Source: Streptomyces sp. CB02959 (GTDB lineage: Bacteria > Actinomycetota > Actinomycetes > Streptomycetales > Streptomycetaceae). Taken from it: a stretch of DNA of 64,000 nt. The notes under the pieces were generated by a model, which worked only from the letters and a program-made list of their open reading frames with translations, was not told where the DNA came from and searched no databases. Both the position numbers and the translations under genes were made by a program. Shown piece after piece: positions 33,162 through 40,866 of the stretch; positions within the stretch are counted from its first letter, which is position 1, and each line of letters opens with the position of its first letter. The stretch spans positions 62,001 through 126,000 of the forward strand of contig NZ_NNBP01000016.1 in assembly GCF_002803155.1 (NCBI RefSeq), read 5' to 3'.

Positions 33162-33698
33162 CTACAGCTCCGTGGTCGACGGCTGTCCCATGGGCAGCGA
33201 GGACTCGTCGGGCAGGCCCGGCATCTCGGACGCGTCCGGCGGGCCGCCGGGTCCGCCCTGGCCGGTGTCCTCGGTGTGCATCGCGCGTTCGCCGCGGCGG
33301 CACTCGGTGATCCAGGTGCCGGTCGGGCCGCCGTCGTACCGACAGGACCAGCCCTGCACGGCCAGTGCTCCCGGCGGGCCGCCCGACTGCGGCGGCGCCC
33401 GCAGGAAGAACTCCTTCATCACCGCCAGCGCCTCCGGGCAGCCCACCGTGCCGGCGGCGCCGGGGTCCGCGAACAGCGCGACACCGTGTGCCTGCCCCAG
33501 TACGCCGGCGATCTCGCCGCAGCTCACCGGCTGGCCCGGGATGGTGGGGGAGTCCTGCGGGGCCGGGGTGCCGTTCGGGGCCGCGCCCGGGCCGGACGCG
33601 GACGAGGTGGCCGGTGCGTCCCTGACGCCGTCCACGGTCCCGCAGCCGGCGGCGGCCAGGGCCAGCAGCACGGTCGGCACGGCGATGAGCCTGTGCAT
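33162..33698 (-). CDS. Secreted lipoprotein of unknown function
   Basis: 178 aa from ATG 33698 with GAGGAGG upstream. Signal peptide with lipobox 'LLALAAAGC' (Cys about residue 21), a disordered Ser/Pro linker, then a small domain with 'SCGEIAGVLGQAHGVALF' and four Cys that could form two disulfides ('GCPEAL', 'WSCRYD', 'ITECRRG'). Acidic Pro-rich tail. Likely anchored outside the membrane. No family recognised. Confidence 0.8.
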   Translation of the reverse strand: MHRLIAVPTVLLALAAAGCGTVDGVRDAPATSSASGPGAAPNGTPAPQDSPTIPGQPVSCGEIAGVLGQAHGVALFADPGAAGTVGCPEALAVMKEFFLRAPPQSGGPPGALAVQGWSCRYDGGPTGTWITECRRGERAMHTEDTGQGGPGGPPDASEMPGLPDESSLPMGQPSTTEL

Positions 33699-33954
33699 GT
33701 CGGCCTCCTCGTGGCGGCGGTGCGGGTGCGGCGCCCCGCGTCGTTCGACGCTAGGAGGCCCGTTGCGGAGGGGCGATCCGGGGCGGCCGTTCGGGTGACC
33801 GCCGGGCCGGCGGACGGGGGCCGGACCGCGCACCGAGCGGTGCGGTGGGTCCGGGCTCCGGATGCGGCCGGTGGTGAGCTGCGGCAGCGTGGTGGCGGAG
33901 CTTCGCGTCCCCGCCGAGGCTTCGCATCCTCCCCACCGAACGAAGGAGTTCGCC

Positions 33955-34152
33955 ATGGCCGACAAGGGCTCGCCGGACAAGATGAAGGGCAAGGCCAAGG
34001 AGGTGGCCGGCAAGGCCACCGGCGACCGGCGGATGGCCGCCGAGGGCCGGGCCGACCAGGCCAAGGGCAAGGCCAAGAGCGCCATGCGCAACGCCAAGGA
34101 GAGCGTCCAGGGCGTGAAGGACTCCCTCAAGGACCGCGACGACGCCTCCTGA
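33955..34152 (+). CDS. CsbD family stress protein
   Basis: 65 aa, ATG with AAGGAG upstream. Lys/Ala-rich helical repeats 'KGKAKEVAGKATGDRRMAAE' and 'GRADQAKGKAKSAMRN' are the CsbD signature. These small, partly disordered proteins rise in general stress under alternative sigma factors. A perfect hairpin terminator follows. Confidence 0.9.
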   Translation: MADKGSPDKMKGKAKEVAGKATGDRRMAAEGRADQAKGKAKSAMRNAKESVQGVKDSLKDRDDAS

Positions 34153-34179
34153 GCCGCCGCGGCGCACGCACGCCGGACC

Positions 34180-34210
34180 GGGCCCCTGTGGATACGCGCC
34201 ACAGGGGCCC
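34180..34210 (+). terminator. Hairpin terminator after CsbD gene
   Basis: GGGCCCCTGTGG and CCACAGGGGCCC form a perfect 12-bp stem with a 7-nt loop. Confidence 0.8.
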
Positions 34211-34392
34211 GCGGCCGTCCCGGGTCGCTCCCGGGCGCGGTGGGGTGGGGAGTTACGTGCGGATATGGCAGTGGCCGTACGGGATTGGGCGGTGGTCGAG
34301 CAGCGTCGGGAACCGGGGCGCCGGGCGCATGTTTTCGGCCGACCGCCATACTGCGAGCGATCTTCCGCTCGGCCCGAAGGGAACCACCCGCA

Positions 34393-35613
34393 GTGTCCTC
34401 ACCTTCCCCCTCTCCCGCCGCCCCGCCCCCCTCCCGCACCGCCGTCGTCGTCATCGGGGCCGGACCCGCCGGGCTCACCGTGGCCAACGTGCTGCGGGCC
34501 GCCGGTGTCGACTGCGTCGTACTGGAGGCGGAGAGCCGGGAGTTCATCGAGCGGCGGCCGCGCGCCGGGTTCGTCGAGGAGTGGGCGGTGCGGGCGCTCG
34601 CCCGGCACGGCCTCGCCGACGGGCTGCTGGAACGGGCCCAGACCCAGGGGGAGTTCGAGTTCCGCTGCGACGGGGCCCGGCACACCGTGCGGACCGCCCG
34701 GCTGTCGGGGCGGCGGCATTTCGTCTATCCGCAGCCCCTGTTGGTCGGCGACCTGCTCGCCTCGTACGCGGACCGGGCGGGCGGCGCGGTGCGCTTCGAG
34801 GTGCGGGACGTGCGACTGCACGACATCGAGGGGCCGCAGACCGCGGTCTCGTACCGCGATCCGCACACCGGCGAGCGGCACCGGATCGCCTGCGACCACA
34901 TCGTCGGCGCCGACGGGGCGCGCGGGGTGAGCCGGGCCGCGATACCCGACGGGCAGGTGCGGCTCACCCGCTACGACCACGGGGTCGCCTGGCTCGCGGT
35001 GCTGGCCGAGGCGCCGCCGTCCGCGGACGGTGTGGTCTTCGGCATCCACCCGCGCGGATTCGGCGCGCACATGGCGCGCAGCGCCGAGGTCACGCGGTAC
35101 TACCTGGAGGTGCCGGCCGACGACGACGCGGCGGACTGGCCCGACGACCGGGTGTGGGCCGAGCTGCGCCTCCGGCTCGCCGCGGACGGCGCCCGGCCGC
35201 TGCACGAAGGGCCGTTGAGCGAGAAGACCGTGCTGGCGATGCACAACTACGTGGTGGAGCCGATGGCGTACGGCCGGCTGCACCTGGCCGGTGACTCGGC
35301 GCACCTGCTCGCGCCGATCGCGGCGAAGGGCATGAACCTCGCGGTCAACGACGCGCTGCTCCTCGGCGAGGCGCTGATCGCCCACTACAAGGGCGACGAC
35401 CGCGGACTGGCCGGGTACTCGGCGGCGGCGCTGCGGCGGGCCTGGCAGTACCTGGAGTTCTCGCAGTGGCTCTCGGAGCTGCTGCACGGGGCCTCGTCCG
35501 GCGACCGGTTCCGTGCCGGGACGGCCTCGGCCCGGCTGCGGCGGCTGCTCGGCTCGGAGGCCGCGGCCAAGTCGTTCGCCGGGCTCTACCTCGGCGAGGA
35601 GGCGGACCTGTAG
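34393..35613 (+). CDS. pobA: 4-hydroxybenzoate 3-monooxygenase-like flavoprotein
   Basis: 406 aa, GTG start; usual length about 390-400. FAD fingerprint 'VVVIGAGPAGLTVANVL' near residue 17, 'DHIVGADGARGVSRAAIP' and the third motif 'GDSAHLLAPIAAKGMNLA' are all intact, and the tail 'YLEFSQWLSELLHG' fits PobA. PobA turns 4-hydroxybenzoate into protocatechuate with NAD(P)H and oxygen. No pca genes are nearby, so ring cleavage must be encoded elsewhere. Confidence 0.85.
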   Translation: MSSPSPSPAAPPPSRTAVVVIGAGPAGLTVANVLRAAGVDCVVLEAESREFIERRPRAGFVEEWAVRALARHGLADGLLERAQTQGEFEFRCDGARHTVRTARLSGRRHFVYPQPLLVGDLLASYADRAGGAVRFEVRDVRLHDIEGPQTAVSYRDPHTGERHRIACDHIVGADGARGVSRAAIPDGQVRLTRYDHGVAWLAVLAEAPPSADGVVFGIHPRGFGAHMARSAEVTRYYLEVPADDDAADWPDDRVWAELRLRLAADGARPLHEGPLSEKTVLAMHNYVVEPMAYGRLHLAGDSAHLLAPIAAKGMNLAVNDALLLGEALIAHYKGDDRGLAGYSAAALRRAWQYLEFSQWLSELLHGASSGDRFRAGTASARLRRLLGSEAAAKSFAGLYLGEEADL

Positions 35614-35696
35614 GACCCGGTGGCGGGGGTCGGACGGGTCCGCCGGCGGCCGGGTGCGGGAAGGGGTGGGCGCGCTCGGCCGCCGTGCGGGGTGCG

Positions 35697-36131
35697 TCAG
35701 GCGGTCGCGTAGACGCGGGTGGCGAACTCGGCGACCTGGGCGTCGGTGAGGTTCTTGGCCAGGTTGGCCTCGGTGATCATGCCCACCAGTTGGTGCCCGC
35801 CCTTGATGTCGATCACGGGGAGGCGCTTGATCCGGTGCTGCTCCATGGTGCGCAGGACCTCGCCGGCGTCCGCTTCCGCGTCGATCCAGTGGATCTTGCC
35901 CTGTAGCGAACCGGCCTGCACCGTCGACGGGTCGATGCCCTCGGCGCAGCACTTGACGACGATGTCACGGTCGGTGATCATCCCGGTCAGCTTGTTGTTG
36001 TCACCGCAGATGGGCAGGGCGCCGACCTTCAGGTCGCGCATCATCTTCGCCGCGTCCTGCAACGACTGGTGCGCGCCGACGCATTGCACTCCGCCGGTCA
36101 TGATGTCCCGGGCTCGCAGCTTGCCGGCCAT
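35697..36131 (-). CDS. CBS-domain pair protein
   Basis: 144 aa from ATG 36131 with GGGAGGAA upstream. Two CBS motifs: 'RDIMTGGVQCVGAHQSLQDA' to 'TDRDIVVKCCAEG', and 'AEADAGEVLRTMEQHRIKRL' to 'GMITEANLAKNL'. Such stand-alone pairs bind adenosyl nucleotides and sense energy state. A GTG at 36302 with its own GGGAGGAC site would add 57 Ala/Thr-rich residues in the same frame, so two start forms are possible. Confidence 0.9.
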   Translation of the reverse strand: MAGKLRARDIMTGGVQCVGAHQSLQDAAKMMRDLKVGALPICGDNNKLTGMITDRDIVVKCCAEGIDPSTVQAGSLQGKIHWIDAEADAGEVLRTMEQHRIKRLPVIDIKGGHQLVGMITEANLAKNLTDAQVAEFATRVYATA

Positions 36132-36607
36132 GGTTCCTCCCGCTGTCACAGCGTGCTGGTGAATGGTCCGCGCGGCGGTCTCCGCCGCGTCCTCCCCGCC
36201 GGCCCGTGCGGTGTGCTCCGCCGCGTCCTTCCCGGCGGGCTCCGCGGGCCCGCGCGGAGCGTCGGCCGTACGCGTCGCAGGGTGTGTCCGCGTGGTGCGC
36301 ACGGCGTCCTCCCTTCGATGACACCACGGATGCCGCAAGGTCGCTTCCGGGGCCGGGCGCCGTCGTCGGGGGGCGAAATCCCGCTGCCGCACGGGCCGGA
36401 GCGCGCCGCCCCGGCACCTGCTGCCCCACCGGAGAATCGGGCATATCGTTCTTAGTGTGGTAGAGCACCGGGGGCGGACCGGGTGCCGGCAGCCGGGAGT
36501 CCGTTCCGGACGTGCTCCGTGCGGTCGTGCCAGCCGATCCGCTCTCCGAACCAGCCGATCCGCTCACCGAAAGCTCCGTGTATCCGCTCGTCGAAAGAAG
36601 GGTTCCG
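36132..36607. other. Divergent intergenic region
   Basis: Between CBS and baeRF genes. It may encode the 57-residue alternative N-terminus of the CBS protein (GTG at 36302). Near 36535-36590 a short repeated CCGATCCGCTC pattern is visible. No other gene supported. Confidence 0.5.
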
Positions 36608-37723
36608 ATGCATGCTGCGCTCAGCTCCGCTGACCTCGCCAAGCTTCGCCGGCAGCGGCCCTATCCGGCCGTGTCGGTGCTGATGCCCACGCATCGCCGT
36701 GAGCCGGACAACGCGCAGGACCCGGTCCTGCTGCGGAACATGCTCGCCGAGGCGAAGGAGCGGCTCCAGGCCGATCCGGACGTCTCCCGGGAGCGACGGA
36801 TCGACGTCATCGAGCAGTTGGACAAGGCGGCGTCGGAGGTCGACCTGACGCACGCCGAGGACGGCCTGGCCCTCTTCGCCGCGCCGGGGGAGTACCAGAT
36901 CTGGTCGTTGAGCTGCACGGTTCCGGCCCGGGTGGTGCTCTCGGACACCTTCCTGACCCGCAACCTCGTCGCCGCGCACGCCGCCGAGCACCCCTTCTGG
37001 GTGCTGGCGCTCTCCGCCGACCACGTCAGCCTGTGGAGCGGTGCGATGGACCGCCTCACCGAGGTGCGGCGCGGCGGCTTCCCGCTGACCCGCAGCCTGG
37101 TCGATCCCGACCCCGAGGACCAGTTGCAGGTGGGCGACGTGCCCAGCACCTTCCGCAACGAACACACCCGCCGGTTCCTGCGCGAGGCGGACACCGAACT
37201 GGCCGCGGTCCTCAGGGCCGACCCCCGGCCCCTGTACGTGGTCGGCGAGGCGCCGGCGCTCTCCCTCTTCGACGACGCGGGGACGGTCATGCGGGGCGGC
37301 ACCGGCACCAAGGTCGCGGTGACGCAGGTACCGCAGGCCGGGCTGGCCGCCGGACCGTCCGAGTCCCTCTGGCAGGCCGTCCGCCCGTACGCGGAGAAGC
37401 GTACGGAGGCCGAAATCGCCGACGTGCTGGCCGAACTGGACCGGGCGCGCGGGCGGCGGACCTTCGCGGCCGGACTGGACGAGATCCGGCAGAGCGCCGA
37501 GATCGGCCGGGTCGCCCTGCTGGCCGTGGAGGAGAACTACCGCGAGACCGTACGGGAGACCGGCGGCCATCTGACGCCGGCCGAGCCCGGTGAGCGGGAC
37601 GCCATCGACGACATCGTGGACTCGATCGTGGAGCGGTCCCTGGACACCGGCGCGGAGGTGCGGTTCGTACCGGACGGCGTGCTCGCCGAGGTGGGCGGGA
37701 TCGCGGGGACGCTGCGTTACTAG
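36608..37723 (+). CDS. baeRF family protein (eRF1-like fold)
   Basis: 371 aa from ATG 36608. 'YPAVSVLMPTHRREPDNAQD' at the N-terminus, a central 'WVLALSADHVSLWSGAMDRL', and 'RPLYVVGEAPALSLF' plus the late 'VDSIVERSLDTGAEVRFVP' match the bacterial homologues of archaeal-eukaryotic release factors, probably subgroup 3. They are predicted to act on stalled ribosomes or as stress factors; no direct test is known to me. The neighbouring CBS gene is divergent and a perfect 16-bp hairpin follows. Confidence 0.8.
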   Translation: MHAALSSADLAKLRRQRPYPAVSVLMPTHRREPDNAQDPVLLRNMLAEAKERLQADPDVSRERRIDVIEQLDKAASEVDLTHAEDGLALFAAPGEYQIWSLSCTVPARVVLSDTFLTRNLVAAHAAEHPFWVLALSADHVSLWSGAMDRLTEVRRGGFPLTRSLVDPDPEDQLQVGDVPSTFRNEHTRRFLREADTELAAVLRADPRPLYVVGEAPALSLFDDAGTVMRGGTGTKVAVTQVPQAGLAAGPSESLWQAVRPYAEKRTEAEIADVLAELDRARGRRTFAAGLDEIRQSAEIGRVALLAVEENYRETVRETGGHLTPAEPGERDAIDDIVDSIVERSLDTGAEVRFVPDGVLAEVGGIAGTLRY

Positions 37724-37743
37724 CCGCTGCTTCCCCCACAGGC

Positions 37744-37778
37744 GGCAGTGGCCGACGGGATGCCCGTCGGCCACTGCC
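37744..37778. terminator. Perfect 16-bp bidirectional terminator
   Basis: GGCAGTGGCCGACGGG and CCCGTCGGCCACTGCC pair fully across an ATG loop and TTCTC follows. It lies between the convergent baeRF and phosphoribosyltransferase-hydrolase genes. Confidence 0.9.
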
Positions 37779-37799
37779 GTTCTCGTGTGGCGTGAGGCT

Positions 37800-39134
37800 T
37801 TACGCCGGGAGCAGGTGGAAGTGGCGGGTGAACCAGTCGCGGGCGAGCGCGGACACCGTGTCCAAGGCCCCCCGCTCCTCGAAGAGATGGGTCGCACCGG
37901 GCACGATTTCGAGCTTGTTCTCGCAGGTCAGAGCCGACTGAGCCTGGCGGTTGAGATCCAGGACGAGGGTGTCGGCGCCGCCGACGATCAGGAGTGTCGG
38001 GGCCTGGACTGCGGAGAGCAGCGAATGGCCCGCGAGGTCGGGCCGGCCGCCGCGGGAGACCACGGCGCCGATGCCCGCATCGGGGTAGGCGGCGGCGCGC
38101 AGGGCGGCCGCGGCGCCGGTGCTGGCGCCGAAGTAGCCGATCGGGACGGGCTCGCGGGCGCGCAGCCAGCGGGTGGCGTCGGCCAGCCGCCGGGCCAGCG
38201 TGTCGATGTCGAAGACCTTGGCCCGATCGGACTCCTCGGCCGGGGTGAGCAGGTCGAAGAGCAGGGTGCCCAGGCCCGCGCGGTTCAGGGTCGCGGCCAC
38301 CGCGCGGTTCCGCGGGCTGTGCCGGCTGCTGCCGGAGCCGTGGGCGAACATCACCACCGGACAGCCCGCGACGGGCCGGGTGAGATCACCGATCAGCCGG
38401 ACCGGTCCGGCCTCGATCCGCACCTCCTCCGTGCCGCCCGCGCCGCTCGCCGCCCGCTCACGGCCGCCGGCGGCCGCTCCGGCGGTGGCACCGGTCGCCG
38501 CCTGGGACAGGAGCGAGACCACCTCGTCGTCCGACGTCTGGGAGAAGTCCTCGTACCACTCGCCCACCGCGGCGAACGCGTAGGGCGTGGACAGGCAGAC
38601 GAACTCGTCGGCGGCGGTGCGCAGGCGCTCGGCCGCGTCCGGTGGGGCCACCGGCGCGGCCAGGACGACCCGGGCGGCACCCTGGGCGCGGGCCACCTGG
38701 CAGGCGGCCGCCGCGGTCGCCCCGGTGGCGATGCCGTCGTCGATCACGATCGCGGTCCGGCCGTCGAGCGGCAGCCGCTGCCGGCCGGCCCGGAACCGCT
38801 CGGCCTGCCGTGCCAGTTCCGCCTCCTCGGTGCGCTGCACCGCGTCGACGTCCGCCGGACCGACCCGGCCCCGGCGGATGATGTCCTCGCTGAGGACCCG
38901 TACGCCGCCCTCGCCGATCGCGCCGAAACCCAGTTCCCGCTGGTACGGGACGCCGAGCTTGCGGACCACGATCACGTCGAGGGGGGCACCGAGTGCCTGG
39001 GCCACCTGATAGGCCACCGGCACCCCGCCGCGGGGCAGGCCCAGTACGACGGGTTCTTCCTTCTCCAAATGGCGCAGCGCCTCGGCCAGCCGCCGTCCGG
39101 CGTCCGCGCGGTCAGTGAACAGCACAGTGTGCAC
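37800..39134 (-). CDS. Phosphoribosyltransferase-dienelactone hydrolase fusion
   Basis: 444 aa. Residues 1-210 are a PRTase: 'VVLGLPRGGVPVAYQVAQAL' and the PRPP loop 'AIVIDDGIATGATAAAACQV'. Residues 225-440 are an alpha/beta hydrolase of the dienelactone type: 'CPVVMFAHGSGSSRHSPRNR', nucleophile elbow 'GYFGASTGAAAA' (Ser in G-x-S-x-G), 'LLIVGGADTLVLDLN' (Asp) and 'IVPGATHLFEE' (His). This fusion recurs in actinobacteria. The substrate is unknown; the pairing suggests salvage or removal of a nucleotide-linked compound under stress. Confidence 0.9.
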   Translation of the reverse strand: MHTVLFTDRADAGRRLAEALRHLEKEEPVVLGLPRGGVPVAYQVAQALGAPLDVIVVRKLGVPYQRELGFGAIGEGGVRVLSEDIIRRGRVGPADVDAVQRTEEAELARQAERFRAGRQRLPLDGRTAIVIDDGIATGATAAAACQVARAQGAARVVLAAPVAPPDAAERLRTAADEFVCLSTPYAFAAVGEWYEDFSQTSDDEVVSLLSQAATGATAGAAAGGRERAASGAGGTEEVRIEAGPVRLIGDLTRPVAGCPVVMFAHGSGSSRHSPRNRAVAATLNRAGLGTLLFDLLTPAEESDRAKVFDIDTLARRLADATRWLRAREPVPIGYFGASTGAAAALRAAAYPDAGIGAVVSRGGRPDLAGHSLLSAVQAPTLLIVGGADTLVLDLNRQAQSALTCENKLEIVPGATHLFEERGALDTVSALARDWFTRHFHLLPA

Positions 39135-39196
39135 CCCCTACTCAGGGGAGACGAAAGCCACGTCCACACCTAAATCCGGAATAACCCCACCCGAGG

Positions 39197-39919
39197 TCAT
39201 TCCGCAAGTCCGGGCGGTCCCGCCGGGCCGGCGCCGGGCCGGTCCGGGGCCAGGAGGTCCGCGATCTCCTGGACCGACCACCGAGGGTGCACTCCCGGGC
39301 ACGAGGCGAGGTGGGTCGCGGTCCGGTGCGCGGTCCAGCCGTGCGCGGCGCCGATGCCCGCGGCGATGTGCCGCAGGTAGGCGGCGGAGGGCGGGTTCGG
39401 CGGGACCTCCGTGCCGCGCCAGGGCGCCGTAAAGGTCAGCACCGGGTGGCCGTCGAGACGGCCGGCGCAGACCAGCGTCTCGTAGCGGCCGGGGCCCAGT
39501 CGGGCGCGCCCGTGGGTGAGGACCTGCGTCAGGTCGAGGTCCTCGCCCGGGTCCCGGTACATCTCCTGTGCCGCGATGTCGGAGAACTGAGAGAGCGTCA
39601 GGAGATAGGCATGGGAGGGGAGTTCGCCGTCGGCGTCGGGGTCGTAGAAGGCCCGGCCGCCGGTCCACACCGCGGACTCGGTGGCGAAGTACAGCCGCCC
39701 GCGCAGCAGGAGCGGCATGCTGCGCCGGGGCCGGCGGGGGTCGCGGCACCCCGGGAAGTCGCGTCGCCCGCCCGGCGGGCGGCCTCCGGTGAGGTAGTGG
39801 CCGAGCCTTTCCGGGTGCGTGTTGGAGCCGTACGCGGCGTACCAGACGTGGGTGACGGCGGCCGGGCGGGAGGTGTTCCCGCCGGCGTCGAAGGGTTCCG
39901 GGGCGCGGGGTGCGGTCAC
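39197..39919 (-). CDS. GGCT-like (gamma-glutamylcyclotransferase fold) protein
   Basis: 240 aa. 'HVWYAAYGSNTHPERLGHYL' near residue 24 is the Y-x-S-N phosphate-binding loop of GGCT/AIG2-like proteins, with 'GRAFYDPDADGELPSHAYLL' and a Glu in 'IAAQEMYRDPGED' fitting the fold. The C-terminus (from about residue 190) adds a helical part ('AAYLRHIAAGIGAAHGWTAH'). Similar Streptomyces proteins are sometimes labelled histone deacetylase in databases, which the sequence does not support. Confidence 0.7.
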   Translation of the reverse strand: MTAPRAPEPFDAGGNTSRPAAVTHVWYAAYGSNTHPERLGHYLTGGRPPGGRRDFPGCRDPRRPRRSMPLLLRGRLYFATESAVWTGGRAFYDPDADGELPSHAYLLTLSQFSDIAAQEMYRDPGEDLDLTQVLTHGRARLGPGRYETLVCAGRLDGHPVLTFTAPWRGTEVPPNPPSAAYLRHIAAGIGAAHGWTAHRTATHLASCPGVHPRWSVQEIADLLAPDRPGAGPAGPPGLAE

Positions 39920-40105
39920 CCCTTCACGGTAGCGCCGCGGGGCGGCCCCGCCGCGGGGAATCCGGGGCGGTGGGTGCGGGGTGCGGGTGTGCCGCGGCGG
40001 CGGGCCGCGCGGCCGTCCAGGGCGTGTCGTCGCCTGCCGGGCCTCAGGGGGGATCTCGGGCCGGGCCTCAGGGGTCCTCCGGCCGGGTCGAATGGCCCGG
40101 TCGGG

Positions 40106-40711
40106 TCACTCCGGCAGGCCGATCAGCCGGCGGGCCGCCGAGCGGGCCGAGACCAGCGCCCGGTCGTGGTCCGTGCCGCGCTGCCCGAGGACGACCCGGG
40201 TGCTCAACCCGTCGAGCAGCGCCAGGAGTTCATCGGCCCGCGCCGCGGTGTCCATCGGCGCGAAGCGGCCGCGCTCCACCCCCTTGGCGAGCAGTGCCGC
40301 CAGGTCGTCCTGCCACCCCTGGTCCATCTCCTCCTGCGCGCGGTGCAGCGCCTCGTTGGAGGGGGTGCGGGCCCATAGTTCGATCCACAGCATCCAGCGC
40401 GCGTCGCGCGGTCCGCGCGGGAGGTAGAGCTGGAGGAAGAGGTCGAGCTTGCGTTCCGCGGTCAGCCGCCGTGCCAGCAGTGCCGTGCGTTCCTCGGCGA
40501 GCGCCGCCTCGCTCCACCGCAGCGCCTCCAGCAGCAGCAGGTCCTTGCTGCCGAAGTAGTACAGGATGTGGCCGCCGCTGGTGCCCAGTCGCTCGGCGAG
40601 GGCGGACATGGTGAGCGCGGCCAGCCCGTTCTCGGCGATGGCCGCCATCGCCTCCTCCAGCATCCGTTCCTGGGCGAGGTGCCCGTCGCGCCGTCGTACC
40701 GCCCGTGCCAC
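40106..40711 (-). CDS. TetR family regulator
   Basis: 201 aa, GTG start. N-terminal helix-turn-helix at residues 14-60 ('AIAENGLAALTMSALAERLG', 'GGHILYYFGSKDLLLLEAL'). The C-terminal ligand domain has 'WMLWIELWARTPSNEALHRA' and 'LALLDGLSTRVVLGQ', as in BetI/RutR-like members. It is divergent from the NCS1 permease gene and a 51-nt perfect palindrome fills the space between them, so it most likely represses the permease-amidohydrolase operon until its substrate is present. Confidence 0.9.
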   Translation of the reverse strand: MARAVRRRDGHLAQERMLEEAMAAIAENGLAALTMSALAERLGTSGGHILYYFGSKDLLLLEALRWSEAALAEERTALLARRLTAERKLDLFLQLYLPRGPRDARWMLWIELWARTPSNEALHRAQEEMDQGWQDDLAALLAKGVERGRFAPMDTAARADELLALLDGLSTRVVLGQRGTDHDRALVSARSAARRLIGLPE

Positions 40712-40795
40712 CGGTGGTGCCTTTCGCTCGTGTGCCGTCTCCGGCCGACCCTATCGGCGAATTCGCGCAGAGGTCTTGACGACCGGGGCAGCGGT

Positions 40796-40846
40796 CACAC
40801 ATCTTGAATGCCGTTCTAAAACTTAGAACGGCATTCAAGATGTGTG
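40796..40846. promoter_or_regulatory. 51-nt perfect palindrome, likely TetR operator
   Basis: Two 24-nt arms (40796-40819 and 40823-40846) are perfect inverted copies around AAC. The inner part has CCGTTCTAA and TTAGAACGG, the outer part CACACATCTTGAATG and its complement. It sits 20 nt before the permease ATG and 84 nt from the TetR start. Besides operator DNA, the permease leader RNA would fold it into a 24-bp hairpin. Confidence 0.8.
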
Positions 40847-40866
40847 GGTACGGAAAGGCGGGCGCG

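Noticed and set aside
39197..39919. Histone deacetylase identity for the protein
   Set aside because: No deacetylase His-Asp metal motifs; the Y-x-S-N loop fits the GGCT fold instead.
40796..40846. The long palindrome as a transcription terminator
   Set aside because: It sits between two divergent genes, not after one, and lacks a U run; an operator role fits better.
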